From contig NZ_JAEULY010000004.1 of the NCBI RefSeq assembly GCF_016793595.1, positions 496,001 to 560,000 on the forward strand: a stretch of DNA of 64,000 bases, given 5' to 3'. Below the pieces are notes generated by a model. It was not told where the DNA came from, did no database searches, and worked only from the letters and a program-made list of their open reading frames with translations. Each line of letters starts with the position of its first letter. The first letter of the stretch is position 1. Made by a program: the position numbers and the translations under genes. This document shows, one piece after another, positions 54,227 to 62,312 of the stretch. The stretch is from Phreatobacter sp. GTDB taxonomy: Bacteria > Pseudomonadota > Alphaproteobacteria > Rhizobiales > Phreatobacteraceae.

Positions 54227-54946
54227 ATGCGCATGACGTTCGTCGCGGCATTTCTGGCGCTTGTTGCGCTTCATGAGCCCCTGTCCGCGCAAGGGCGGCA
54301 GGCGCGGCCAGCTGCCGCGGCCAGCGGGCCGGCCATTCCCGGCTGCCAGTGCAGCGAGGGCACGGAGATCCGCTATTCGGACTCGGCCAGCATGGGCAAG
54401 GTCTTCGCCGCAACCTGCGTGTGTGGCCCCCAGACCTGCGCGGTGAGCTGGAACCGCGCCATCGACATGCAGTGCATCAAAACCGACGTGGCGCAGCAGC
54501 CGAACCACTGCGCTGATTTCACCAAGCTTCCGGTGGGCGAACTGGGCGTGTCCGCGCGCGTCGGCAGCTTCGACATCCGCCAGATCGCCGGCCCTCCGGG
54601 CACGCCGCCGAGGCCGTTGCGGATCGGCCACGACACGATCGTCGGCACCAACCCGCCCCTGGAGACGCCGAACTCCCTGTTCCTCGCCGATCCCGGCGTC
54701 GAGTTCGTCTATCCCGTGCTCTACCGCACGGCCGAGATCGACCTGACCTACTACATCCGCGCGGGAGCCTGGATCACCATCCATACCGGCCGCAACGACA
54801 CGGTGAGGTTTCACTACCCCTTCGTCGGGCCCGAGGGCAGGCCGCAGCGCATCACCGTCACCCATGCCGACGGCATCAAGAAGATGATCATGGCTCCCGC
54901 CGAGGTTCACGTCTTCCAGGTCTGTGCGTTGGATCAGGCCCGGTAG
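54227..54946 (+). CDS. Exported cysteine-containing protein of unknown function
   Basis: 239 residues from an ATG eight bases after a near-perfect AAGGAGGTG. An ATG two codons earlier is too close to that site. Signal peptide MRMTFVAAFLALVALHEPLS. The mature N-terminal part has clustered cysteines (GCQCSEGTE, TCVCGPQTC) that could form disulphides. The rest is beta-rich with TYYIRAGAWITIHTGRNDTV. No family recognised. The strong ribosome binding site suggests high expression. Confidence 0.75.
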   Translation: MRMTFVAAFLALVALHEPLSAQGRQARPAAAASGPAIPGCQCSEGTEIRYSDSASMGKVFAATCVCGPQTCAVSWNRAIDMQCIKTDVAQQPNHCADFTKLPVGELGVSARVGSFDIRQIAGPPGTPPRPLRIGHDTIVGTNPPLETPNSLFLADPGVEFVYPVLYRTAEIDLTYYIRAGAWITIHTGRNDTVRFHYPFVGPEGRPQRITVTHADGIKKMIMAPAEVHVFQVCALDQAR

Positions 54947-55168
54947 GCCGAGGACCACGGCGAACTGAACTGTAGAGCTGCGGCCGGGGTCCGCAGCCAC
55001 AACGGCTGGTCCGGCCCGATGGCTCGCGCGCCAGCCATCGCCGTTCAACGGACCGGTTCCGGCACCCTTTGGTCGAACGCGAATGCGTGATCGCGTGGCA
55101 GGGCTCTCGCCTGATCGCGGAGCTCGCGCCGACCGCCACGATATCCGTGAGCGGGCAGATGGCGTTGG

Positions 55169-55183
55169 TTAGCGGAACGTTAG
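55169..55183. promoter_or_regulatory. TTAG-N7-TTAG direct repeat upstream of the DUF2336 gene
   Basis: TTAGCGGAACGTTAG, 53 bp upstream of the DUF2336 ATG, has the 4-7-4 spacing of a CtrA site but with G in place of A in each half. Listed as a weak candidate only. Confidence 0.2.
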
Positions 55184-55235
55184 CGAAATCCGTCCATGTT
55201 GAGGGAGTATCGCCCGAGTACCCGCCGCCATCCGC

Positions 55236-56336
55236 ATGTCGCCGCCCCATCCGCCCCTGCCTCCGCGCCTGCCGCAGGTCCAGCGACTGATCGGCCTTTC
55301 GCGCTCGAACGGCGTCGATGTCCGGCCGACCCTGCTGCGCGTCGTCGTCGATCAGTTCGTCGCCGAGCCGCATCATGGCGCCGCCGAGGTCACGCGCTTC
55401 GGCGAACTGGTGCTGCATCTCCTCGACCGCGCGGACGAAAGCGAGCGCGCCATCGTCGCCGCCAAGCTCGCCCCGCACCCGCAGACGCCGACCGCCCTCG
55501 CGCGCCGCCTCGCCGCCGACGTGCCGGCCGTAGCCTGCCCCGTCCTCGCGCAAAGTCCCGCGCTTTCGGACGACGACCAGTTCCTCGCCGTGCGCTCCGG
55601 CGATGCGGAAAAGGCGGCCGCCGTGGCGAGTCGCGCCGATCTCGGCCTCGCCGCGCTGGTGGCGCTGGAGGATTTCGACGATGCCAGCGTCGCGGCGGCG
55701 CTCGCCGCGCGCGTGCCGGTCCAGCCGATCGCCATGCGCAGGACCATCGGAGACGGGCCGCGGGATCTCGGCAGCGCCTTCCTCGGGGGTACGGCGGCGC
55801 AGCGCGAGACGCTGATCGCCGAACTGGTCCTGCGGCCCCTGTCGATCGCGGCTGAAACGCCTTCCGACCCGAAGCGGGCGGTCGAACTGTCCGCCCTGTC
55901 CCGCCGAACCGGAGCCCTCGCCGCAGCGCTCGTCAACGTCCTTGGCCTTGCGCCGGATACCGCGGGCCGCATCGCGGGCGACGAGAGCGGCGAAACCCTG
56001 ATCGTCGTCGCCCGCGCGCTCGACCTCGGCCGCGAGGCCGCCGCCCGCATCCTGCTGTTCGCCCACGAGGCCGTCGGCACCTCGGTCGCGCGCGTCTACG
56101 ATCTCACCGCGCTCTACGACGCGCTGCCGCGACCAGCGGCGCTGACGATCCTGCAATCCTGGCAGGCCGCGTCGGAGGCCCTGCCGGCGCCTGTCCGAAC
56201 GGCGCGCCATGCATCCGTCCTCGCGCAGGACGCCTCCGACCGTATCGGCGCACGGCAGGCGGCGAACCCGGCAGGCCGCACGGTCGCGAGACCGACCGCG
56301 CAGCCGGGCGGCATTCGCCGTCCGAACGGCGGCTAG
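55236..56336 (+). CDS. DUF2336-domain protein
   Basis: 366 residues. Helical repeats with VTRFGELVLHLLDRADESER then AIVAAKLAPHPQTPTALARR and LALDDVPAVACPVL-like segments, typical of DUF2336 (HEAT-like), a family common in Alphaproteobacteria. Cytoplasmic, function unknown. Its TAG stop is the first three bases of a palindromic repeat. Confidence 0.88.
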   Translation: MSPPHPPLPPRLPQVQRLIGLSRSNGVDVRPTLLRVVVDQFVAEPHHGAAEVTRFGELVLHLLDRADESERAIVAAKLAPHPQTPTALARRLAADVPAVACPVLAQSPALSDDDQFLAVRSGDAEKAAAVASRADLGLAALVALEDFDDASVAAALAARVPVQPIAMRRTIGDGPRDLGSAFLGGTAAQRETLIAELVLRPLSIAAETPSDPKRAVELSALSRRTGALAAALVNVLGLAPDTAGRIAGDESGETLIVVARALDLGREAAARILLFAHEAVGTSVARVYDLTALYDALPRPAALTILQSWQAASEALPAPVRTARHASVLAQDASDRIGARQAANPAGRTVARPTAQPGGIRRPNGG

Positions 56337-56400
56337 AGCGCTTTGTTTGGTCGCGTCTGCTTCACGCGAACCGGTACCCACTTCGCTGGAAAACGCTCTA
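56334..56400. repeat. Interspersed palindromic repeat (TAGAGCG...CGCTCTA)
   Basis: Terminal arms TAGAGCG (56334-56340) and CGCTCTA (56394-56400), centre with CGAACCGGTACCC. The left TAG is the stop of the DUF2336 gene; the right CTA is the stop of the convergent DUF1491 gene on the minus strand. The whole space between the two coding regions is this element. Confidence 0.85.
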
Positions 56401-56751
56401 CGTCGCCGCGATTTCCACGAAAGGACGGCCGTCGCGGTCGTCGACATCGACGATCCAGAGGTCCGGGTCGAATTTCTGCTCGCGCGTCAGCTTCTCGGCG
56501 ACCTTCATCTCCTCGACGAAGACGTCCGGCCATGCCGGCACGAACAGCCGGTCCACCGGCCGTTCCTCGCCGAAGGCCGTCTGCGGCGCCTGCAGGTAGA
56601 GCGCGACCAGCCGATCGCTCGCGCGGGAAACCGTCACCGCGATGGCGCCGGCCTCCGCCGCGCCGCGCTTGCGCAGGGTCGCGAAGCCGCCTTCGAGATT
56701 GACGCGCCGGATGAAGGCGGCGACCCAGAACTCCGACGTGAGCCGCGCCAC
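56398..56751 (-). CDS. DUF1491-family protein
   Basis: 117 residues, small cytoplasmic protein: MARLTSEFWVAAFIRRVNLE, GAAEAGAIAVTVSRASDRL and KFDPDLWIVDVDDRDGRPFV. This matches the DUF1491 pattern restricted to Alphaproteobacteria. Function unknown. It follows the peptidoglycan-binding gene by 6 bp, in the DivJ-like kinase operon. Confidence 0.9.
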   Translation of the reverse strand: MARLTSEFWVAAFIRRVNLEGGFATLRKRGAAEAGAIAVTVSRASDRLVALYLQAPQTAFGEERPVDRLFVPAWPDVFVEEMKVAEKLTREQKFDPDLWIVDVDDRDGRPFVEIAAT

Positions 56752-56757
56752 GGCGGT

Positions 56758-57501
56758 TCAGCGCGTGCGCTGGGTCGCGGGCCGGGTGTCCGCCGTGATC
56801 AGGTCGCCGATCGATTGCGGGCCGGCGGGGCGGGCCGGCGGCGCCGGGCGGGCAGCCTGCGGGCGCTGGTCGCGTTCAAGCAACTGGCCGATGGTCTGCG
56901 GCTCGGCCGGACGCGCGGGAGCCGCCTGCTGGGCGGCGGGCGTCCGCTGCGCCGGGCGGCGCATGTGGCCGAGCACGGCCTCGCTCGCCTCGCCGGTCTG
57001 GCGCAGGCCCGCCTGCTGCTCGTATTTGCGGATGGCGGCGTCGGTCTTGGGCCCGGTCAGGCCGTCGATCGCGCCGTCATAAATGCGGCGGCGGGTCAGT
57101 TCGCGCTGGATGTCGGCGACGACCTCGTTGCGCGGCCGGGCCTGCGCCGGCGCGCTCGCCGCGCTGGCGAGGGTCGGCGCGGCCGGCGTCACCGTCGCGG
57201 TGGTCTGGACATCGGCGGGCCGCGCGGCCGGCACCGGCACGGCGGCCGCCGCCGGTCGGATCACCGCGGTAGCGAAAAGCGGGGCGGGATGCGGGCCATT
57301 CTGGCGCACCAGCGCGTTGACGCCGATGCCGACCGCGATCAGGCCGGCCAGCGACACCGCGATGGTGTCGCCGAGATTGCGCCCGATCAGGCCGCGCCAG
57401 AACGAGGGCTTCTCGTCCCGCTCGTCCATGCGATCGAAATCGTCCTCGACAGCGCGGCCCCGGCGGGCGCGGCGATCATCGTGATAACCGTCGTCACGCA
57501 A
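56758..57501 (-). CDS. Membrane-anchored peptidoglycan-binding domain protein
   Basis: 247 residues from a TTG at 57501 with AGGAGG eight bases upstream. A basic cytoplasmic N-terminus (DDRRARRGRAVEDDFDRMDE), a membrane helix (IAVSLAGLIAVGIGVNALV), a Pro/Ala linker, a PG_binding_1 domain (about 145-185, IQRELTRRRIYDGAIDGLTG, KTDAAIRKYEQQAGL), then a low-complexity Pro/Ala/Gln tail. It overlaps the kinase stop. It may tether the cell wall or sense it; the partner kinase suggests a cell-cycle or envelope link. Confidence 0.85.
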   Translation of the reverse strand: MRDDGYHDDRRARRGRAVEDDFDRMDERDEKPSFWRGLIGRNLGDTIAVSLAGLIAVGIGVNALVRQNGPHPAPLFATAVIRPAAAAVPVPAARPADVQTTATVTPAAPTLASAASAPAQARPRNEVVADIQRELTRRRIYDGAIDGLTGPKTDAAIRKYEQQAGLRQTGEASEAVLGHMRRPAQRTPAAQQAAPARPAEPQTIGQLLERDQRPQAARPAPPARPAGPQSIGDLITADTRPATQRTR

Positions 57502-59320
57502 TTTTCCGTCCCTCCTGGACCATCGTCGCCGTCCCTTGCGACGGGAGCGTCCGGCCGACCGGCAGGCGCTCCACCACATTGCGATGCTGTTCGCAGTCCA
57601 GCGGCATGCGCGCGGTGACGCGCGTGCCCTGCCCGACCGCCGAGGTGATCTCGATGCGGCCGCCATGCAATTCGGCGAGGCCCTTCACCACGGAGAGGCC
57701 GAGGCCGGTGCCCTCATAGGGGCGGTCATAGGAGGCGCGCGCCTGGAAGAAGGGCGAGCCGAGGCGCGGCAGATCGTTGGCCGCGATGCCGATGCCGGTA
57801 TCGGCGACCGAGAGGCCGAGCCACGAGCCGTCGCGGCGCAGGCTGATGGTCACCGTGCCGCCGGCCTTGGAGAACTTGATGGCGTTCGACAGAAGGTTCA
57901 GCAGGATCTGCCGGTAGGCGCGCTTGTCGCCGACGATCTCCGGCAGGTCGGCCGCCGCATCCGTCACCAGCGCGATGCCGCCGTCCGACGCCTTGAGCTG
58001 CATCATCTGCGCGCACTGGGTCACCAGTTCCGGCAGGGCGAAGGGCTCGGGCGTGATCTCGAAATGGCCGCTCTCGATCTTCGACATGTCGAGGATCGAA
58101 TTGACGAGGTTGAGCAGATGCTCGCCGGAATCGCGGATCAGCGTCGCATATTCCCGGCGCCGCGCGAGGTCGAGGCGCATGGCCTCCTCCTGCATCAGCA
58201 TCTCGGAAAAGCCGTTGATGGCGTTGAGCGGCGTGCGCAGTTCGTGGCTGACATTGGCGAGGAACCGGCCGCGCGCCTCGTTGGCGCGGTCGGCCTCCTC
58301 GCGGGCGGCCTCGACGGCGGCCTCGGTGGCCTTGCGGTCGGTGACGTCGCGCAGCACCGAGACGACCTGCAATTCGTCGCCGGCCTGGCCGGCGAGCGGC
58401 CGGCAGCGCATCTCCACCCAGACGAAGGCGGGATCGCCGCCCTCGGCCTGTTCGCGGCGCAGGCGGAACTCGACGGAGGCCTCGACGCCGCGCGCCGAGG
58501 CCATCGACACGGCATTGAGATAGGCCGGGCGGTCCGCGACATGGACGCGGTCGAACAGACCCTGTCCATGCAGGGCGAAGGGCGGCACGCCGGCGATGCG
58601 GTCGGCGGCGGGCGAAGCGAAGGTCACCGCGCCGTTGCGGGCATGGCGGGTGATCAGGTCGGTCATGTGCTCGGCCAGCAGGCGATAGCGCCGCTCGCCG
58701 ATGGAATGGACCTCCTCGCCGGCGCGGCTGACCATGGCGGCCGAAAGCGCCAGGCCGAGCGCGTAGATCACCGCCGAGGCGAGCGAAACGAAGGCCGCGA
58801 GTTCGACCGTACGCGCGCTGATGCGCGAGACCGGCAGCAGATCCCACAGGCCGAAGAAACCGATGACGCCGACCGCGCCGACGACCATGGCGCCGGAGGC
58901 GGCCACGACCTTGCGCGAGCCCGACAGCACGGCCTCCGCCGGAACCAGCGCGAACCAGACCACCACGAAGGAGGTGACGCCGCCGGACAGCGCGGCGACC
59001 AGCGCGACGATGCCCGTGAGCGCCGCCGCCGAGAACAGGTGCGCATTGTCGTAGCGGCCGGTGCGCGACAGGTAGAAGGCAATCGCGATGGGCAGGACCA
59101 GCCAGCCGAAGGTGATCGCCTCCAGCGGCCCCGGCACGCCCTGGAAGGCGAGATAGAGCGGCAGGGCGGACAGCGCGATCAGGCCCGGCATCAGGCGCGT
59201 GGCGATAAAGGCGCGATGGCGCGTGAACACGACGGGATCGACCGTCGCGGCCGGGTGGACCAGGCCGTCGAGGTACGATCTCACCGAACCGATCAACGCG
59301 CTTTCACGCAACGCACTCAC
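57494..59320 (-). CDS. DivJ-like PAS sensor histidine kinase
   Basis: 608 residues. N-terminal membrane domain with about six helices (residues 40-190), a PAS domain (about 205-325), HisKA with H-box FLANVSHELRTPLNAINGFS, HATPase with N-box LLSNAIKFSKAGG, DTGIGIA and GTGLGLSVVKGL. The domain order, membrane region and sequence around YLDGLVHPAATVDPVVFTRH resemble DivJ of Alphaproteobacteria, which phosphorylates DivK; the symbol is withheld because other PdhS-family kinases look similar. The stop overlaps the peptidoglycan-binding gene start, forming an operon with DUF1491. Confidence 0.9.
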   Translation of the reverse strand: MSALRESALIGSVRSYLDGLVHPAATVDPVVFTRHRAFIATRLMPGLIALSALPLYLAFQGVPGPLEAITFGWLVLPIAIAFYLSRTGRYDNAHLFSAAALTGIVALVAALSGGVTSFVVVWFALVPAEAVLSGSRKVVAASGAMVVGAVGVIGFFGLWDLLPVSRISARTVELAAFVSLASAVIYALGLALSAAMVSRAGEEVHSIGERRYRLLAEHMTDLITRHARNGAVTFASPAADRIAGVPPFALHGQGLFDRVHVADRPAYLNAVSMASARGVEASVEFRLRREQAEGGDPAFVWVEMRCRPLAGQAGDELQVVSVLRDVTDRKATEAAVEAAREEADRANEARGRFLANVSHELRTPLNAINGFSEMLMQEEAMRLDLARRREYATLIRDSGEHLLNLVNSILDMSKIESGHFEITPEPFALPELVTQCAQMMQLKASDGGIALVTDAAADLPEIVGDKRAYRQILLNLLSNAIKFSKAGGTVTISLRRDGSWLGLSVADTGIGIAANDLPRLGSPFFQARASYDRPYEGTGLGLSVVKGLAELHGGRIEITSAVGQGTRVTARMPLDCEQHRNVVERLPVGRTLPSQGTATMVQEGRKIA

Positions 59321-59666
59321 CCCATTCGCGGCCGACGCCGTTCTGAATGCCGAGAGGATCGCACCCGGCCGTGAAGGAAACCCTAAGTCGGGTCTGGCTC
59401 CCGGGCCGGTTCAGCCGCCCGGCGGCGTTTTGCCCGGCATGGTGAACGAAGGCTTAGCCAGGGCTGGGGTCGGCGCCGGCCGGGCGAGGGCGATCGTTAC
59501 AATTCGCGTAAACCTTAATTCAATTGCATGCGGGTTTGCGGCGGATTCACCTTGTTCGCCAAGGCCCTGTTCATGGCCTCGCGGGATGATCGGCACGACC
59601 GGAGCAGCGCCCGTCGAGGCGGCAAGACTGCCCGGCACAGGGTTCGACAAGACCGGAAACGGCGTC
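59321..59666. other. 346-bp divergent intergenic region
   Basis: Between the DivJ-like kinase (minus) and the DUF5330 gene (plus). It includes an AT-rich stretch at about 59490-59530 (GTTACAATTCGCG, then TAAACCTTAATTCAATTGC) that is promoter-like. No coding frame with family-like sequence seen. Confidence 0.5.
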
Positions 59667-60065
59667 ATGCGCTTTCTCTTCAAGGCCGCCTTCTGGCTCG
59701 GCCTCGTGTTCCTCCTGCTCCCCGACAACTCGCCGCCTCCGGCGGGCGGGCGGACGGCTGCCAGCGCCGCCCAGACGCCGGGTACCGAAACCCTCGCGGG
59801 TGCGGCGATCGAGGCCGCCGCCGCGCTCTGCCGCTCCCATGTCGAGACCTGCGCCCGGGGGGCTGCGGCCATCGGCGAGACGGCCCAGCGCGAACTGATC
59901 CGCGCGGTCGTCGCGCCGACGACGGACCATCGCGCGCCCGCCACCGGCTCGGCTAGCCGAGACACGCTGACCCCGGCCGACCTCGCGACGCCCTTCGGCG
60001 GCGTCGCGGCTCCCGCCGGCAATGCGCCGCGCCGCGCGCCGCTGCCGCCGCGCCGGCCGGCGTGA
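59667..60065 (+). CDS. DUF5330-like exported protein
   Basis: 132 residues from the ATG at 59667: MRFLFKAAFWLGLVFLLLPD is an uncleaved or signal-type helix, then a Cys pair ALCRSHVETCARG and a disordered Pro/Ala/Arg end (PRRAPLPPRRPA). This resembles DUF5330, small membrane-associated proteins of Hyphomicrobiales. The frame is open far upstream, but only this start gives the conserved opening. Function unknown. Confidence 0.8.
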   Translation: MRFLFKAAFWLGLVFLLLPDNSPPPAGGRTAASAAQTPGTETLAGAAIEAAAALCRSHVETCARGAAAIGETAQRELIRAVVAPTTDHRAPATGSASRDTLTPADLATPFGGVAAPAGNAPRRAPLPPRRPA

Positions 60066-60126
60066 CACCGCGACAAACCGACCGTCCCGGCTTTGTTTCG
60101 GGCCGACCGCGGCTTATATCGGGCTC

Positions 60127-60564
60127 ATGACCGACACCATCGTCCCGCCCATCGACGAGATCACCGACGCCTTCGCCCTGATCGACGACTGGGAGGAGCG
60201 CTACCGCTACGTGATCGAACTCGGCAAGCAGTTGCCCGCCCTGCGGCCGGACCAGCGCAACGAGGACAATCGCGTGCGCGGCTGCGCCAGCAATGTCTGG
60301 CTCGTCACCCATGTCCGCGACCCCGGCCCCGACGCCGTCGTCAGCTTCGAGGGCGAGAGCGACGCCCATATCGTCAAGGGTCTGGTGGCGGTCACCCTCG
60401 CCTATTATTCGGGCCAGCGCGCGCGCTGGATCGTCGATCACGACGCCTTCGACCTGTTCCGCTCCTTCGGCTTCGAGCAGCACCTGACGCCGCAGCGTTC
60501 CAACGGCGTGCGCTCGATGATCGACCGGATCCGCAAGGATGCGATCAGGGCGCTCGCCGCCTGA
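60127..60564 (+). CDS. sufE: SufE cysteine desulfurase activator
   Basis: 145 residues from the ATG at 60127. SufE takes sulphur from SufS for iron-sulphur cluster assembly. Conserved LIDDWEERYRYVIELGKQLP, then NRVRGCASNVWL with the sulphur-accepting Cys (about residue 55), and AYYSGQRARWI. Monocistronic by appearance, 62 bp after the DUF5330 gene. Confidence 0.95.
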   Translation: MTDTIVPPIDEITDAFALIDDWEERYRYVIELGKQLPALRPDQRNEDNRVRGCASNVWLVTHVRDPGPDAVVSFEGESDAHIVKGLVAVTLAYYSGQRARWIVDHDAFDLFRSFGFEQHLTPQRSNGVRSMIDRIRKDAIRALAA

Positions 60565-60574
60565 CGATCCCTTG

Positions 60575-61249
60575 TCAGCCTCCGAGGAAGGCCGTGGCGA
60601 GACCGGAGAGATCGGGCAGCGCCGCGACGGGATCGCGACCCGGATATTCGTTCGGCATGCCCGTCCGGTTGATCCAGACCGGCACCATGCCGAAGCTCGC
60701 GGCGCCCGCTATGTCCCAGCGATTGGACGAGACGAAGACGATCTCGTGCGGCGCGCCGATGCCCACTTTCGTCATGGCGTGGTGATAGACCGCCGGCAAA
60801 GGCTTGTAGGCAAGCGCCTCCTCGACGGTCACCACATGGTCGAGCAGTGAGCCGATGCCGGCGGCGGCGATGGCGGCGTCGACCATCGTCTTCGTGCCGT
60901 TGGTGAAGACCGCCGTCGTCTTGCCGGCCGCCTTGAGGCGGGCCAGAGCGGGGGCGACATCGGGATAGGCGCCGAGCGTCTGGTAGGCATTCATGAGCGC
61001 GGTCTTCAGCGCGGGATCGGCGACGCCGTAGCGGGCGAGCGCGAAATCGAGGCCGCGCTCGGTCAGCGCCCAGAAGTCGTCGAAGCCCTGCATCAGCGTC
61101 AGCGTCCAGGAATATTCGAGCTGCTTGGTGCGCCAGAGCTGGGACACCGGTTCGGCCAGCGCGCCGAGCGAGGAGCCGGCCTCGCGCACCGCAGAATGGA
61201 CATCGAACAGCGTGCCGTAGGCGTCGAACATGAAAGTGTTGGCGGCCAT
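60575..61249 (-). CDS. Haloacid dehalogenase type II
   Basis: 224 residues from an ATG with GGGAGG a few bases upstream. The HAD core has the nucleophile in FDAYGTLFDVH, the Ser/Thr in VFTNGTKTM, Lys in ALAYKPLPAVY and the acidic loop in FVSSNRWDIAGAASFGM. The SxxxxD-type loop and size match L-2-haloacid dehalogenases that turn 2-haloacids into hydroxy acids. Physiological substrate uncertain. Divergent from the aminotransferase gene. Confidence 0.92.
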   Translation of the reverse strand: MAANTFMFDAYGTLFDVHSAVREAGSSLGALAEPVSQLWRTKQLEYSWTLTLMQGFDDFWALTERGLDFALARYGVADPALKTALMNAYQTLGAYPDVAPALARLKAAGKTTAVFTNGTKTMVDAAIAAAGIGSLLDHVVTVEEALAYKPLPAVYHHAMTKVGIGAPHEIVFVSSNRWDIAGAASFGMVPVWINRTGMPNEYPGRDPVAALPDLSGLATAFLGG

Positions 61250-61392
61250 GGGTTCCTCCCGCCGGCGCAGTCTCCGCGCGGTTCCGGCGCGGCGCAACCA
61301 TCGCTGTGCCTGAAGCTGCCGATCAGCACATTTGATGATGACGGCGGGCGCGGCGGCGCTAGATTTGCCGCCAAACAATGCGGGAGAAACTC

Positions 61393-62259
61393 ATGCCCAC
61401 CTGGTCGAAGACCTGGACCTATGTCGATGGCGAATGGCTGGAAGGCAATCCGCCCCTCCTTGGGCCGCGCAGCCATTCCTTCTGGCAGGGCTCCAACGTC
61501 TTTGACGGCGCGCGGGTCTTCGACGGCCGGATGCCCGACATGGACCTGCACGCGGCGCGGCTCAACCGCTCGGCCGGCGCGCTAGGCCTGAAGGCGACGA
61601 TGGGCGTCGAGGAGATCGTCGGCCTCGCGCGCGAAGGCGCGAGGAAGTTCGACGGAAAGACCGCGCTCTACGTGCGCCCGATGTACTGGGGCGAGGCCGA
61701 TGGGCCCAGCGCCATCCTGCCGGACCCGGAGAGCACGCGCTTCCTGCTCTGCCTCTACGAGGCGCCGATGGGCCAGGGCGGCGGCATGTCCGTCACCCTG
61801 TCGAAATTCCGCCGGCCAACCCCGGAGAATGCGCCGACCGACGCCAAGGCCGGCTGCCTCTACCCGAACAACGCCCGTGCCCTGCGCGAGGCGCGCTCGC
61901 GCGGCTTCGACAACTGCCTCGTGCTCGACATGGTCGGCAATGTCGCGGAAACCGCCTCGTCCAACATCTTCATGGCCAAGGACGGCGTGGTCTTCACGCC
62001 GGCGCTGAACGGCACGTTCCTCGCCGGCATCACGCGCCTGCGGACCATCGCGCTGCTCAAGGCGGCCGGCGTCGAGGTGGTCGAGAAGAGCCTTCGCTAC
62101 GGCGATTTCGAGACGGCGGACGAGATTTTCTCCACCGGCAACTATTCCAAGGTCGTGCCGGTGACGCGGATCGACGACCGGGCGCTGCAACCCGGCCCCT
62201 TCGCGCGCAAGGCGCAGGGTCTCTACATGGACTACGCGGCGGCCTCCGCGCCGGTGTGA
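61393..62259 (+). CDS. ilvE: Branched-chain amino acid aminotransferase
   Basis: 288 residues from the ATG at 61393 with GGGAG seven bases before it; an ATG five codons earlier has no such site. Fold-type IV PLP enzyme: the Schiff-base lysine is in TDAKAGCLYPNN, and VAETASSNIFMAKDG carries the cofactor-binding Glu and Ser. Also FDGARVFDGRMPDMDLHAAR and LAGITRLRTIALL. It interconverts Leu/Ile/Val and their keto acids; D-amino-acid aminotransferase is an alternative. Confidence 0.9.
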   Translation: MPTWSKTWTYVDGEWLEGNPPLLGPRSHSFWQGSNVFDGARVFDGRMPDMDLHAARLNRSAGALGLKATMGVEEIVGLAREGARKFDGKTALYVRPMYWGEADGPSAILPDPESTRFLLCLYEAPMGQGGGMSVTLSKFRRPTPENAPTDAKAGCLYPNNARALREARSRGFDNCLVLDMVGNVAETASSNIFMAKDGVVFTPALNGTFLAGITRLRTIALLKAAGVEVVEKSLRYGDFETADEIFSTGNYSKVVPVTRIDDRALQPGPFARKAQGLYMDYAAASAPV

Positions 62260-62312
62260 GCGGCCTCGGCCATGCGTCGGCGGCCCGAGGCCGCCGACAT
62301 CGCTCGCCGCTC

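Noticed and set aside
57536..59374. Long plus-strand frame opposite the DivJ-like kinase
   Set aside because: Antisense shadow; the kinase motifs on the other strand are complete.
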